Notes under the pieces: model-generated
The model's database searches: none
Seen by the model: the letters and a program-made list of their open reading frames with translations, nothing else
Told to the model about the DNA's origin: nothing
In this document: piece by piece, positions 24,916 through 32,322 of the stretch
Position numbering within the stretch: the stretch's first letter is position 1
Layout of the letters: each line of letters starts with the position of its first letter
Position numbers and translations under genes: made by a program
Assembly: GCA_017441925.1 (NCBI GenBank)
Contig: JAFRUE010000006.1
Span: 54,682-118,681 of the forward strand
DNA from: Bacillota bacterium
GTDB taxonomy: Bacteria; Bacillota; Clostridia; Lachnospirales; Bianqueaceae
Length of the DNA stretch: 64,000 nt
Direction of reading: 5' to 3'

Positions 24916-25654
24916 GCTGATATCCCTCCGCGAGCAGGATCGTCAGTCTGGCGCGGGAGAGCTCCGGTATCTGCCGGATCTCTTCGTCCGAAAGCCCGTA
25001 ATAGGCCTTCAGAAGCAGTTCCGTCTTCTCTGCGATGGCATCCATGTATGCTGTCTTATCCGGCGTAAAATGGAAATCCTTATCGTAGGACTGCCGCTCT
25101 CTGCATTCATAGATGCTCTCGACAAAACGTCCCAGAGACTCACATTTTTCATCCAGTGTCTCGTATTTCTCATGGACCCCTTCCGTCATCAGTTCCACTG
25201 TATAATTGTAGAAATACTGATAATACCACGATATCGAAAAGATCTTGCTGTATTCTTCCATCTCTTCAGAATACGTCAGCTTGTACTTGCGTCCGTACTC
25301 ACTGAGACCTAAAGGGTTCACATCCTCCATATAAGACTTGATCTGTTCCTCATAGACCGCTCTGTTGCGGGCGATCTCACTCTCGATACGCGCGTCCCGG
25401 ATCTCATTACTCAGGAAGCACAGGACCAAAGCGACCGCACAGAGCGCAACCAGTACCGCGATGATCGTAATATGCACGGTCCGCTGATTCAGCTTCGAAA
25501 CATGCGCAAGGACCTCCTGTTTCGTGCTCTGATAGTCGGTCTGAAAAGCCTGCATATCCTGTCTGTGCTTGATGTAATGCGGATTAGGCTTCCCGCAATA
25601 CGGGCAGAGCTCGTCTTCGATCTGAAGATTGCTGCCGCAGAACTTACATTTCAT
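24908..25654 (-). CDS. zinc-ribbon membrane protein (second of the operon)
   Basis: The 248-residue protein starts MKCKFCGSNLQIEDELCPYC: C3/C6 and C17/C20 form a short zinc ribbon on the cytosolic side. A helix follows at about 61-81, and a helical domain of about 160 residues lies outside. Its general layout repeats that of the next gene upstream (25667-26473), so they are probably paralogues. The ribbon suggests contact with another protein or nucleic acid; no enzyme motif is visible. Confidence 0.7.
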   Translation of the reverse strand: MKCKFCGSNLQIEDELCPYCGKPNPHYIKHRQDMQAFQTDYQSTKQEVLAHVSKLNQRTVHITIIAVLVALCAVALVLCFLSNEIRDARIESEIARNRAVYEEQIKSYMEDVNPLGLSEYGRKYKLTYSEEMEEYSKIFSISWYYQYFYNYTVELMTEGVHEKYETLDEKCESLGRFVESIYECRERQSYDKDFHFTPDKTAYMDAIAEKTELLLKAYYGLSDEEIRQIPELSRARLTILLAEGYQHE

Positions 25655-25666
25655 AAGCTTCCCCTT

Positions 25667-26473
25667 TTACCTGAACTGATGATAGTATTCTTTTGCGATC
25701 TTGTCGCATTTCTTGTAATCCAGATACCCGTACTCATCGCGGGCCTCACTTAAAAGCCGTTCCATCTGTTCTTCCGAGAATCCGAGTCTCTCATGGACCG
25801 CCAGCACGACTTCTTCCCGGCACGCCGACAGGACTGCTGTTTCGTTCTCATCCTTAATGCCCTCAGACGTCATCCTGTCCGTGTTCAGATCATAATACTC
25901 GAACATATGACGGACCAGGATCCGGCCGAGCGGTTCGGAACACTTCCCGTCTTCTTCCAGTGTTTTCAGATCGTCCCGGATCTGCAGATATTCCAGATAC
26001 CAGCTGATGAAACTGTAATGCTTCCAGTCCCAGACTCTGTGATTCTCTTCAGCATATCTGTTCAGCAGTTCGCCCGCTTCTTCATAGGAACCGCTTTCAT
26101 ACAGGCTGTCCAGTTCTTTGAAGGCTTCATTCTGCCAGGTCAGTTCCTTTTCTGTCAGTTCATAATCGGAATGACCGCTTGAAATCAGATGGTCTGCGAG
26201 GAAAATAAGCCCTACGAAAAGCAGAAAAACGATTCCGATCGTCAGGATCCTTTTGCCAAGCTTCTTCGTGCTGTTCTTAACTTCGCTTTTGATCCTCTCC
26301 GCTGCAAGCTCATCAACGTGATCCAGCTCCTGCCGCACTTTATCGAGATCTTTCAGATATTTTTCCTCTGCCCCTTCCGGGTTTATGAAGTCACAGTATG
26401 GACACTTCGGCAGATGAATGTCGTATTCCGCGCCGCAGTTCGGGCATATGATCTGCCCTTTTTCTTGCTCCAT
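25667..26473 (-). CDS. zinc-ribbon membrane protein (first of the operon)
   Basis: The 268-residue protein has CPNC (C10, C13) and CPYC (C24, C27), then a charged helical linker (LKDLDKVRQELDHVDELAAERIK), a membrane helix (about 78-96) and an outer helical domain. SD GGAAGGAGG lies 9 bp before the ATG, overlapped by the palindrome GGCGGACCGCC. Three genes (26473-24484) with tiny gaps form the unit. Such ribbon-TM-helical proteins are common in Clostridia and mostly uncharacterised. Confidence 0.7.
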   Translation of the reverse strand: MEQEKGQIICPNCGAEYDIHLPKCPYCDFINPEGAEEKYLKDLDKVRQELDHVDELAAERIKSEVKNSTKKLGKRILTIGIVFLLFVGLIFLADHLISSGHSDYELTEKELTWQNEAFKELDSLYESGSYEEAGELLNRYAEENHRVWDWKHYSFISWYLEYLQIRDDLKTLEEDGKCSEPLGRILVRHMFEYYDLNTDRMTSEGIKDENETAVLSACREEVVLAVHERLGFSEEQMERLLSEARDEYGYLDYKKCDKIAKEYYHQFR

Positions 26474-26484
26474 GGCGGACCGCC
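26474..26484. promoter_or_regulatory. 11-bp palindrome over the ribosome site of the zinc-ribbon operon
   Basis: GGCGGACCGCC directly abuts the start codon at 26473 and covers the end of its Shine-Dalgarno sequence; a short hairpin here could hide the site. The opposite-strand form of the same palindrome occurs at 52949-52959 between the -35 and -10 of the surface-protein promoter. Confidence 0.4.
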
Positions 26485-26503
26485 TCCTTCCGTAACAAAT
26501 ATT

Positions 26504-26532
26504 ATTCTACCACGCCATGGCCTGCTTGACAA
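26504..26532 (-). promoter_or_regulatory. promoter of the zinc-ribbon operon
   Basis: Minus strand TTGTCA (26532-26527), 17 bp, TAGAAT (26509-26504); ATG 26473 is about 30 bp downstream. Confidence 0.7.
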
Positions 26533-26534
26533 TG

Positions 26535-26573
26535 CAAAAAAACACTCAGAAAAGGTTTACCTTTTCTGAGTGT
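26535..26573 (-). terminator. terminator of the CHAP hydrolase gene
   Basis: Perfect 14-bp stem ACACTCAGAAAAGG / CCTTTTCTGAGTGT with a 4-nt loop; minus-strand T-run (26542-26536). Confidence 0.95.
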
Positions 26574-26598
26574 CTCTGTTTGTTCTGTAAAGCTGCTG

Positions 26599-28047
26599 TC
26601 AGGCATTTGCCAGCGACTTCCAGGTCTGCGGTCCGCAGTATCCGTCAACCACCAGCCCGTGGTCTCTCTGATAACGGCTGACTGCAAGTCTCGTCTGAGC
26701 TCCGAAGTAGTTGTCAACCGGGCCTGCGGAATATCCGAGGTTGTTAAGCAGCTTCTGCAGTGTTCCAACGGAACTGTTTCTGGATCCGTAGGAAACACCT
26801 GCCATCTTGGTGTAGTCGAAGCTTTCCTGCGTCTGTGCCGGCGCCGCGGTCGTAGTAGTGCCGGCCGCAGCTGTGGCGGTCGTGGCTGTGGCAGCTGCAG
26901 GCGCTGATGTTGTAGATCCGCCGTTCACGCGGTTCGCGATCGCGCCCCATGTCTTTCTGCCGCAATAACCGTCAACCACCAGTCCGTTCGCCTTCTGGAA
27001 AGACGCTACCGCCGAATAGGTCTGAGAACCAAAATATCCGTCGACAGGACCGCACCAGTATCCGAACTGGTTCAGGTATCCCTGCATCTGTTTAACGGAA
27101 TTGTTGACATTGCCGTACCTGACATCGGAAACCGTGCTGATATCCAGTACCGGCGCCGCGACTGCAGGAGCCGTCTCTGCAGGCTTAGCGGTCTCTTCAG
27201 CGGCCTTAGCAGCCTCTTCTGCTTTTTTGGCTTCCTCAGCAGCCTTGGCAGCCTCTTCTGCTTTTCTGGCCTCTTCCGCAGCCTTGGCAGCGGCTTCGTC
27301 ACGGGCCTTGACCAGTTCGTTGACCCTGTTCTGTACGGTATCGTAGTCATAACCGGCTGCTGTCAGCATGGCTATGCGTTCCTCATGTGCACTCCATTTA
27401 CCGTCCAGGACTTCCTGAGCGATCTCATCAATACTCTTCAGGGGTTCCTTGGGCTCTTCAGCCTTGGTTTCTTCGGTCTTGGACTCCTCAGCAGTCTCCG
27501 CCGTTTCTTCTGCACTGACCGCATCCGTCAGAGGATAAATGTAACCGCAGAATCTCAGGTTTCCGTAATAACCGGAACCATCCGCATTCATCGTCATGGT
27601 GCGGAACCGGATCCCGCTCCAGGAAGATTCGGAAATCACGATCGTCCCGTCGCTGTTGATCTGCTCAACGACCGCAACATGTCCGTAAGATACGCTCCAC
27701 TGATCCCAGCAGGCAACAGCGCCAAGCTTTGGTGTACTGCCGTAGGAGTACCAGCCGTGATTCAGATTGTCGGACCACCAGTATCCGGCGCCCTGAAGGC
27801 TCAGCTTCGGTGTGGATCCAAGAATCTCATACACCCGTCCATATGCGTAAGCCGTGCAGTTCGGCATTCCGTAACCGCTCTTATAGTACGGATTTATGTT
27901 GCTGTAGTAATACCCATTGTCATATCCCGGCGCGGACAAACGAGGACTGTAGACCGTCGCCGCATGCGCTTTGAGATTAGGCATCAGACTCATGATCAGA
28001 CAGATCACGAGAACCATGGAAAAAAGCCTTCTTTTCAAAATAGCCAT
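26599..28047 (-). CDS. secreted cell-wall hydrolase: CHAP, CW_7 and two peptidoglycan-binding domains
   Basis: The 482-residue protein has a signal peptide (about 1-30, ending AHAA). CHAP domain at about 38-172 with catalytic Cys64 (PNCTAYAYGR) and His123 (YGHVAVVEQ): an amidase or endopeptidase cutting peptidoglycan peptides. An acidic linker is followed by a Cpl-7-like wall-binding repeat (about 204-246: EIAQEVLDGKW, AAGYDYDTVQNRVNELV), an Ala/Lys/Glu-rich helix (250-285), then two PG_binding_1 domains (about 308-372 and 415-480). It has its own promoter and terminator. A role in growth or cell separation is likely. Confidence 0.9.
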   Translation of the reverse strand: MAILKRRLFSMVLVICLIMSLMPNLKAHAATVYSPRLSAPGYDNGYYYSNINPYYKSGYGMPNCTAYAYGRVYEILGSTPKLSLQGAGYWWSDNLNHGWYSYGSTPKLGAVACWDQWSVSYGHVAVVEQINSDGTIVISESSWSGIRFRTMTMNADGSGYYGNLRFCGYIYPLTDAVSAEETAETAEESKTEETKAEEPKEPLKSIDEIAQEVLDGKWSAHEERIAMLTAAGYDYDTVQNRVNELVKARDEAAAKAAEEARKAEEAAKAAEEAKKAEEAAKAAEETAKPAETAPAVAAPVLDISTVSDVRYGNVNNSVKQMQGYLNQFGYWCGPVDGYFGSQTYSAVASFQKANGLVVDGYCGRKTWGAIANRVNGGSTTSAPAAATATTATAAAGTTTTAAPAQTQESFDYTKMAGVSYGSRNSSVGTLQKLLNNLGYSAGPVDNYFGAQTRLAVSRYQRDHGLVVDGYCGPQTWKSLANA

Positions 28048-28077
28048 CTCTCTCCTTTTCTGTAAGATACGTCGGAT

Positions 28078-28106
28078 ATTATATATCTTTGTTTCGCCGA
28101 TGTCAA
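28078..28106 (-). promoter_or_regulatory. promoter of the CHAP hydrolase gene
   Basis: Minus strand exact TTGACA (28106-28101), 17 bp, exact TATAAT (28083-28078). Confidence 0.9.
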
Positions 28107-28192
28107 TACATTTTTAATATTTTTGGCAAATTCTTAACCAATTTGTAACAATTTGAAATTTTAAGAAAATTTATACATTTCGCATTGTTTTC

Positions 28193-28221
28193 TTGAATCA
28201 CCGGAAGGAATATGATAGAAT
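28193..28221 (+). promoter_or_regulatory. promoter of the isomerase/oxidoreductase pair
   Basis: TTGAAT (28193-28198), 17 bp, TAGAAT (28216-28221), about 45 bp before ATG 28267. The 28107-28192 stretch between the two divergent promoters is very AT-rich. Confidence 0.7.
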
Positions 28222-28266
28222 TAATGCAGTTATACCGAACCAATACAATTCAAAGGAGGTTTTCAC

Positions 28267-29085
28267 ATGCTGCCAGTTGGACTGCAGTTATATTCTCTCA
28301 GGGAACAGGCTGCGGCAGATCTTGAAGGAACGCTGAAGAAAATCCACGAAATGGGCTACGCCGGCATCGAATTTGCCGGACTGTACGGGCACAGCCCGGA
28401 GGAAGTTAAAGAACTGCTTGCAAAATACGATCTGAAGCCGGTCTCCGCGCACATCAGCATCAATGAATTCCTTGCGGATATTCCCGGAACCGTTGCGGCT
28501 TATAAATCCATCGGCTGTCAATATGCCGCGATTCCCTGGCTGGATGAGCCGAGACGTCCCGGCCACGAGAAGTGGGGCGAGACTCTGGAGCAGATCCGCC
28601 AGATCGCTGAAGAATGCAGGAAACAAGGCCTTACCCTGATGTATCACAATCATGATTTCGAATTTGAGAAAATCGACGGTGAGTACGCGCTGGATCAGCT
28701 TTACGCTACGATTCCCGCAGATCTGCTGCAGACGGAATTCGACACCTGCTGGGTGCATTTTGCCGGTGAAGACCCTGTCAAATACCTGCAGAAATACGCC
28801 GGCCGCTGCCCTGTCGTCCATCTGAAAGACTACTTCTCTACGGGTGAAAAAGCCGATCCGGCCTATGACCTGATCGGACAGGCGCCGCGTGCCAAACGCG
28901 ACCGTTCCGGATTTGAATTCCGCACGCTCGGTCAGGGACGCGTTCCTGTTGATGCCGTCGCAAAGGCGTCTGAAGAAGCTGGTGCAAACTGGCTGATCGT
29001 CGAGCTTGACAGCCCGCCGGCCGGCATGACCAGTGAAGAATCCGTCCGTGAGAGCCGCAAATATCTGACTTCTGTCGGATACTGA
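28267..29085 (+). CDS. sugar phosphate isomerase/epimerase family protein (xylose isomerase-like TIM barrel)
   Basis: A 272-residue protein with AAAGGAGG before the ATG. VGLQLYSLREQ at the start, GYAGIEFAGLYG, LMYHNHDFEF with metal-binding histidines, and LLQTEFDTCWVHFAG are typical of the AP_endonuc_2/IolE-IolI group. These act on inositol or keto-sugar intermediates. The Gfo/Idh/MocA oxidoreductase follows 40 bp later, so the pair probably handles a cyclitol or sugar by oxidation and epimerisation; the actual substrate is unknown. Confidence 0.85.
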   Translation: MLPVGLQLYSLREQAAADLEGTLKKIHEMGYAGIEFAGLYGHSPEEVKELLAKYDLKPVSAHISINEFLADIPGTVAAYKSIGCQYAAIPWLDEPRRPGHEKWGETLEQIRQIAEECRKQGLTLMYHNHDFEFEKIDGEYALDQLYATIPADLLQTEFDTCWVHFAGEDPVKYLQKYAGRCPVVHLKDYFSTGEKADPAYDLIGQAPRAKRDRSGFEFRTLGQGRVPVDAVAKASEEAGANWLIVELDSPPAGMTSEESVRESRKYLTSVGY

Positions 29086-29125
29086 TTCCGTATTTACACA
29101 AATCATATACAGGAGGAATTAAACT

Positions 29126-30283
29126 ATGGCTGATATTCTGGACCGTTTTGAGTCGGATGATCATTCCGAAAAAACCGTAACGGGCGGCCCCAAGCTGCGG
29201 GTCGGCATTATCGGATGCGGATGGATCGCAGAAGCGCACATCCTGGGCTACAAGAAGCTGCCCAACGTTGAGATCGTCGCGGCTTGCGACCTGATCCCAG
29301 GCAAGGCAGAAGCGCTCTTTGAGAAATGCGGCATCACGTCCGGCGTCAATTTCTATCCCAGTGACGAGGCGATGATCGCTGCGGAGAAGCTCGATCTCGT
29401 CAGTGTATGCACCTATAACCGTACACATGCGTCCTGTACGATCCATGCTCTGGATGCCGGCATCAATGTTCTCTGCGAGAAGCCGATGTGCGTAACTCTT
29501 GACGAAGCCGTCGAGATGCGCAAGGCTGAAAAGAGAAGCGGCAAGCTTCTTACGATCGGTTTCCAGCCGCGTTATGATCTCAACATGAAAGAGATCAAGA
29601 AGATCGTCGAGTCCGGTGCTCTGGGCAAGGTCTACTACATTCAGACCGGAGGCGGCCGCCGCCGCGGTATCCCGACGCCGTACGGAACATCTTTCATTCA
29701 GGATGATACCGCCGGTATCGGCGCGATGGGCGACATCGGCTGCTACAGCCTGGATATGGTTCTCAACGCGATCGGATATCCCAAGCCGCTGACTGTTACG
29801 GGCTTCAAATCCGATTACTTCGGCAAGCGTCCCGACAACTATCCGACACATCCCGAATACGCAGAGGTCTTCAATGTAGATGATTTCGCCGCTGCTTTCA
29901 TCCGTCTGGAAGGCGGGATCGTTCTCGACTTCCGTATTGCATGGGCAATGAATATCGACAGTCCGGGAGACACGATCATCCTCGGAACGAAAGGCGGACT
30001 GCGAATCCCCGCAACACGTGACTGGAACGGCACGACCGGCGGTCCGATGCTGCTCTATCATGAGATTGCGGGTCAGCAGGTCACTACCGAGATCCCGCTG
30101 CTTAAGAATCCGTTCTCAAGCTGCTTCGATGAGAAGCTGCGCGACACCGTCGATTGCGTCATCAACAACCGTCCGGCACCTGTCCCGACTTCTCAGATCA
30201 TCATCAACCAGGCGATCATCGACGCGATCTTCCGCTCTGAAAGAGCCGGTCACGAAGTAACAGTCGAGATCCCCGAGATCTGA
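29126..30283 (+). CDS. Gfo/Idh/MocA family oxidoreductase
   Basis: The 385-residue enzyme starts at ATG after CAGGAGGAA. After a 25-residue polar start it has the NAD(P)-binding fold (VGIIGCGWIAEAHILGYK), the EKPM motif (NVLCEKPMCVT) carrying the conserved lysine, and the GDIGCYSLDMVL stretch with the aspartate and histidine-equivalent positions of the catalytic region. It probably oxidises a sugar or inositol hydroxyl. The preceding isomerase gene supports such a pathway. Confidence 0.9.
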   Translation: MADILDRFESDDHSEKTVTGGPKLRVGIIGCGWIAEAHILGYKKLPNVEIVAACDLIPGKAEALFEKCGITSGVNFYPSDEAMIAAEKLDLVSVCTYNRTHASCTIHALDAGINVLCEKPMCVTLDEAVEMRKAEKRSGKLLTIGFQPRYDLNMKEIKKIVESGALGKVYYIQTGGGRRRGIPTPYGTSFIQDDTAGIGAMGDIGCYSLDMVLNAIGYPKPLTVTGFKSDYFGKRPDNYPTHPEYAEVFNVDDFAAAFIRLEGGIVLDFRIAWAMNIDSPGDTIILGTKGGLRIPATRDWNGTTGGPMLLYHEIAGQQVTTEIPLLKNPFSSCFDEKLRDTVDCVINNRPAPVPTSQIIINQAIIDAIFRSERAGHEVTVEIPEI

Positions 30284-30316
30284 CCCGTTTCTGACGCAGA
30301 TTGATCAAAGCTGAAA

Positions 30317-30365
30317 CAAAAACGGCATGCTCCGTGCTTCCTTCGGAACATGCCGTTCTTTTATT
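30317..30365. terminator. bidirectional terminator
   Basis: AACGGCATGCTCCG and CGGAACATGCCGTT form an imperfect stem (outer nine bp 30321-30329 with 30349-30357). T-rich on the plus side (30359-30363), A-run on the left giving T on the minus side. It separates the oxidoreductase from the convergent RyR-type gene. Confidence 0.85.
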
Positions 30366-30378
30366 GCGTTTTCAGAGA

Positions 30379-32253
30379 TTACTTCGGCTTATATCCGGCC
30401 TGATCGAGTGCTTTTACAAGTTCGGAAACCGCCAGGATATTGTCCCTGTCGCGCTGTTTATAATCCGGATCGGATCCGGTCACCTGCGCTTCACGCCGGC
30501 TGAGCTCATCCAGATCATCCCACGGAATCAGACAGCCGTGCAATCCGTGCTGATCATCTTTCGTGATCCGGATCCTGCTTTGTCCGCTGGCTTCTTTCTC
30601 CTTACGGTACTGCTCCGCCCTGGCCTGCCATACTTCATCAGGCATCACAGAGTAACCGTTTGCCCACTGGAAAGCACACCAGCGCAGATGCTCGGTCTTT
30701 GCCATGTTCTCCAAAAGCTCCGGATCCGGATCCCAGGCGCCTTTTTTCACATCGTCAGCTGTCTTGCCGGCCATCTTCAGATAAGCTTCCATGAAATCCG
30801 CGCTCGCGCGGCTCGACATGCGGGAGAATCCGGGACACTCTGCCCAGTTCTCATCCGGTGTCTTATCATTGCGGCTGTAAGTCTGATTGATGATCTTGGC
30901 TGTACGGTCCAGACTGTCGTTAGAGAGAATTTCTTCTTTATAGATGTTGCTCACTTCCATGGCTTCATTTTCGCCCTTCCAGTGAGAGAGCTGGCCCCTG
31001 TGCAGAATCAACATATCGGGACAGTAATCCTCATGGACGAACAGATAATCATAAGTCTGCAGGATCTCTCGGTTCAGGACCGCGTCGCCGGTCGAAACAA
31101 CGATCTGCTGCAGATCCCGGCCATGCTGCTTCAGATACGCCGCAGCTTCTACTGAACGTCCGTCTGCCGAATGCATCCTGATATCGTACTGTTCGAACAT
31201 CTCTTTATGAGCCTGGCGGAAAGGTCCGCTCGCGTCTTCGCAGTCCGGGGCAAAAACATCGGCGTGGAACGTACTGCCCTCAAACTGTCCGTTTGCCGCA
31301 AGATTGACGAGAGCCGCCTGACCGGTCTCTCCAAAGCCGACGATCATCACACGGAAATCGTTCCGGGCAAGTCCTTTTTCATCGAATGAAACGTATTTAT
31401 ACGGCGGATAAGCCTGTATCAGGAGTCTTGCGTTCATTGTCGGAATGTCGAAAATATGCAGACTGCCGTATCCGTACGGACTGTCTGTCACGAACCGGCC
31501 GCCGTAATCCGGCTCGTAGGCAAGACATACCAACGAAGCCTGTGATTTGAGAATTTTGTCCTTCTCCAGCGCTTCCTGCATCTTCTTCGCATAATTGAGA
31601 TTCTTAAGCGGATCCGGGTCGAGCGCATACAGATTGACTTTTTTCGAACCGGGCCGCACGCCGATCCTCTTCAGAAAGCCGGCAGAAACATTCAGCGCGG
31701 CGGTATCCGACCGGTGCACGCAATCGTTTTTCTCCCCGGTCTTCGCACCGTTCCCGCCGACAAAAAGGACCATTCTCCGGCTGCTCTTGTCCAGCAGATG
31801 ATATCCGAACGCAAGCGCATCGTCACCTGCACCGTAAATGATGTCAAGCTCACGGTTCTTCATCAGGAACATCTTAAGGCGGTTCAGCGTACCGCGTCCG
31901 AATGCGGACACCGCGGCACTTGCGGTCGCAAAGAGACCCAGCAGCTGGATCAGCCAGTGTACGATCTGCCATCCCTGCTGATCGAACGGCTGGACCGATC
32001 GTATAACGGACATCTCGTCTTTGCCGACAAAGATCCCTATCACTGCATATACCGTCCTGATTACGGCCAGTGCAGGATTCGTCATCAGCTTGGAGAAGGC
32101 ATAGCCATACAAAAGTATGCCTCCGATCGAAGTGATCGTCGCAGCTATGGCCGCCAGTTTTGAAAAGCTCCGCGGTTTTCTGGTCATAAACGCGATCACG
32201 GCAATTATGACCGCCGCCGCAATCAGCGTTACGGTAATATAATTAATACCCAT
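30379..32253 (-). CDS. membrane protein with two Rossmann (TrkA-N-like) domains and a C-terminal RyR-like domain
   Basis: A 624-residue protein. About four membrane helices lie in residues 4-117 (for example 5-23, 34-52, 97-117). Two nucleotide-binding folds follow: DIIYGAGDDALAFGYHL (137-153) and VMIVGFGETGQAALVNLA (302-319). The C-terminal 110 residues (LLENMAKTEHLRWCAFQWANG, VMPDEVW, CLIPWDDLDEL) match the RyR repeat found in bacteria, where it has been proposed to bind nucleotide-type ligands. No K+ selectivity motif is seen. It lies 69 bp downstream of a TIR-LRR gene on the same strand; the pair may be sensor and effector. RBS is weak (GGAGCAGAAGATCATT). Confidence 0.75.
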   Translation of the reverse strand: MGINYITVTLIAAAVIIAVIAFMTRKPRSFSKLAAIAATITSIGGILLYGYAFSKLMTNPALAVIRTVYAVIGIFVGKDEMSVIRSVQPFDQQGWQIVHWLIQLLGLFATASAAVSAFGRGTLNRLKMFLMKNRELDIIYGAGDDALAFGYHLLDKSSRRMVLFVGGNGAKTGEKNDCVHRSDTAALNVSAGFLKRIGVRPGSKKVNLYALDPDPLKNLNYAKKMQEALEKDKILKSQASLVCLAYEPDYGGRFVTDSPYGYGSLHIFDIPTMNARLLIQAYPPYKYVSFDEKGLARNDFRVMIVGFGETGQAALVNLAANGQFEGSTFHADVFAPDCEDASGPFRQAHKEMFEQYDIRMHSADGRSVEAAAYLKQHGRDLQQIVVSTGDAVLNREILQTYDYLFVHEDYCPDMLILHRGQLSHWKGENEAMEVSNIYKEEILSNDSLDRTAKIINQTYSRNDKTPDENWAECPGFSRMSSRASADFMEAYLKMAGKTADDVKKGAWDPDPELLENMAKTEHLRWCAFQWANGYSVMPDEVWQARAEQYRKEKEASGQSRIRITKDDQHGLHGCLIPWDDLDELSRREAQVTGSDPDYKQRDRDNILAVSELVKALDQAGYKPK

Positions 32254-32322
32254 AATGATCTTCTGCTCCGTTCCGATTCAGATGTCTGCTCCATAAACCA
32301 ATCCGGAAATCCGTCTGAAACC

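Noticed and set aside
30379..32253. Potassium channel or TrkA-type transporter
   Set aside because: Rossmann folds are similar to TrkA-N, but there is no selectivity filter or TrkA-C domain, and the C terminus is RyR-like.
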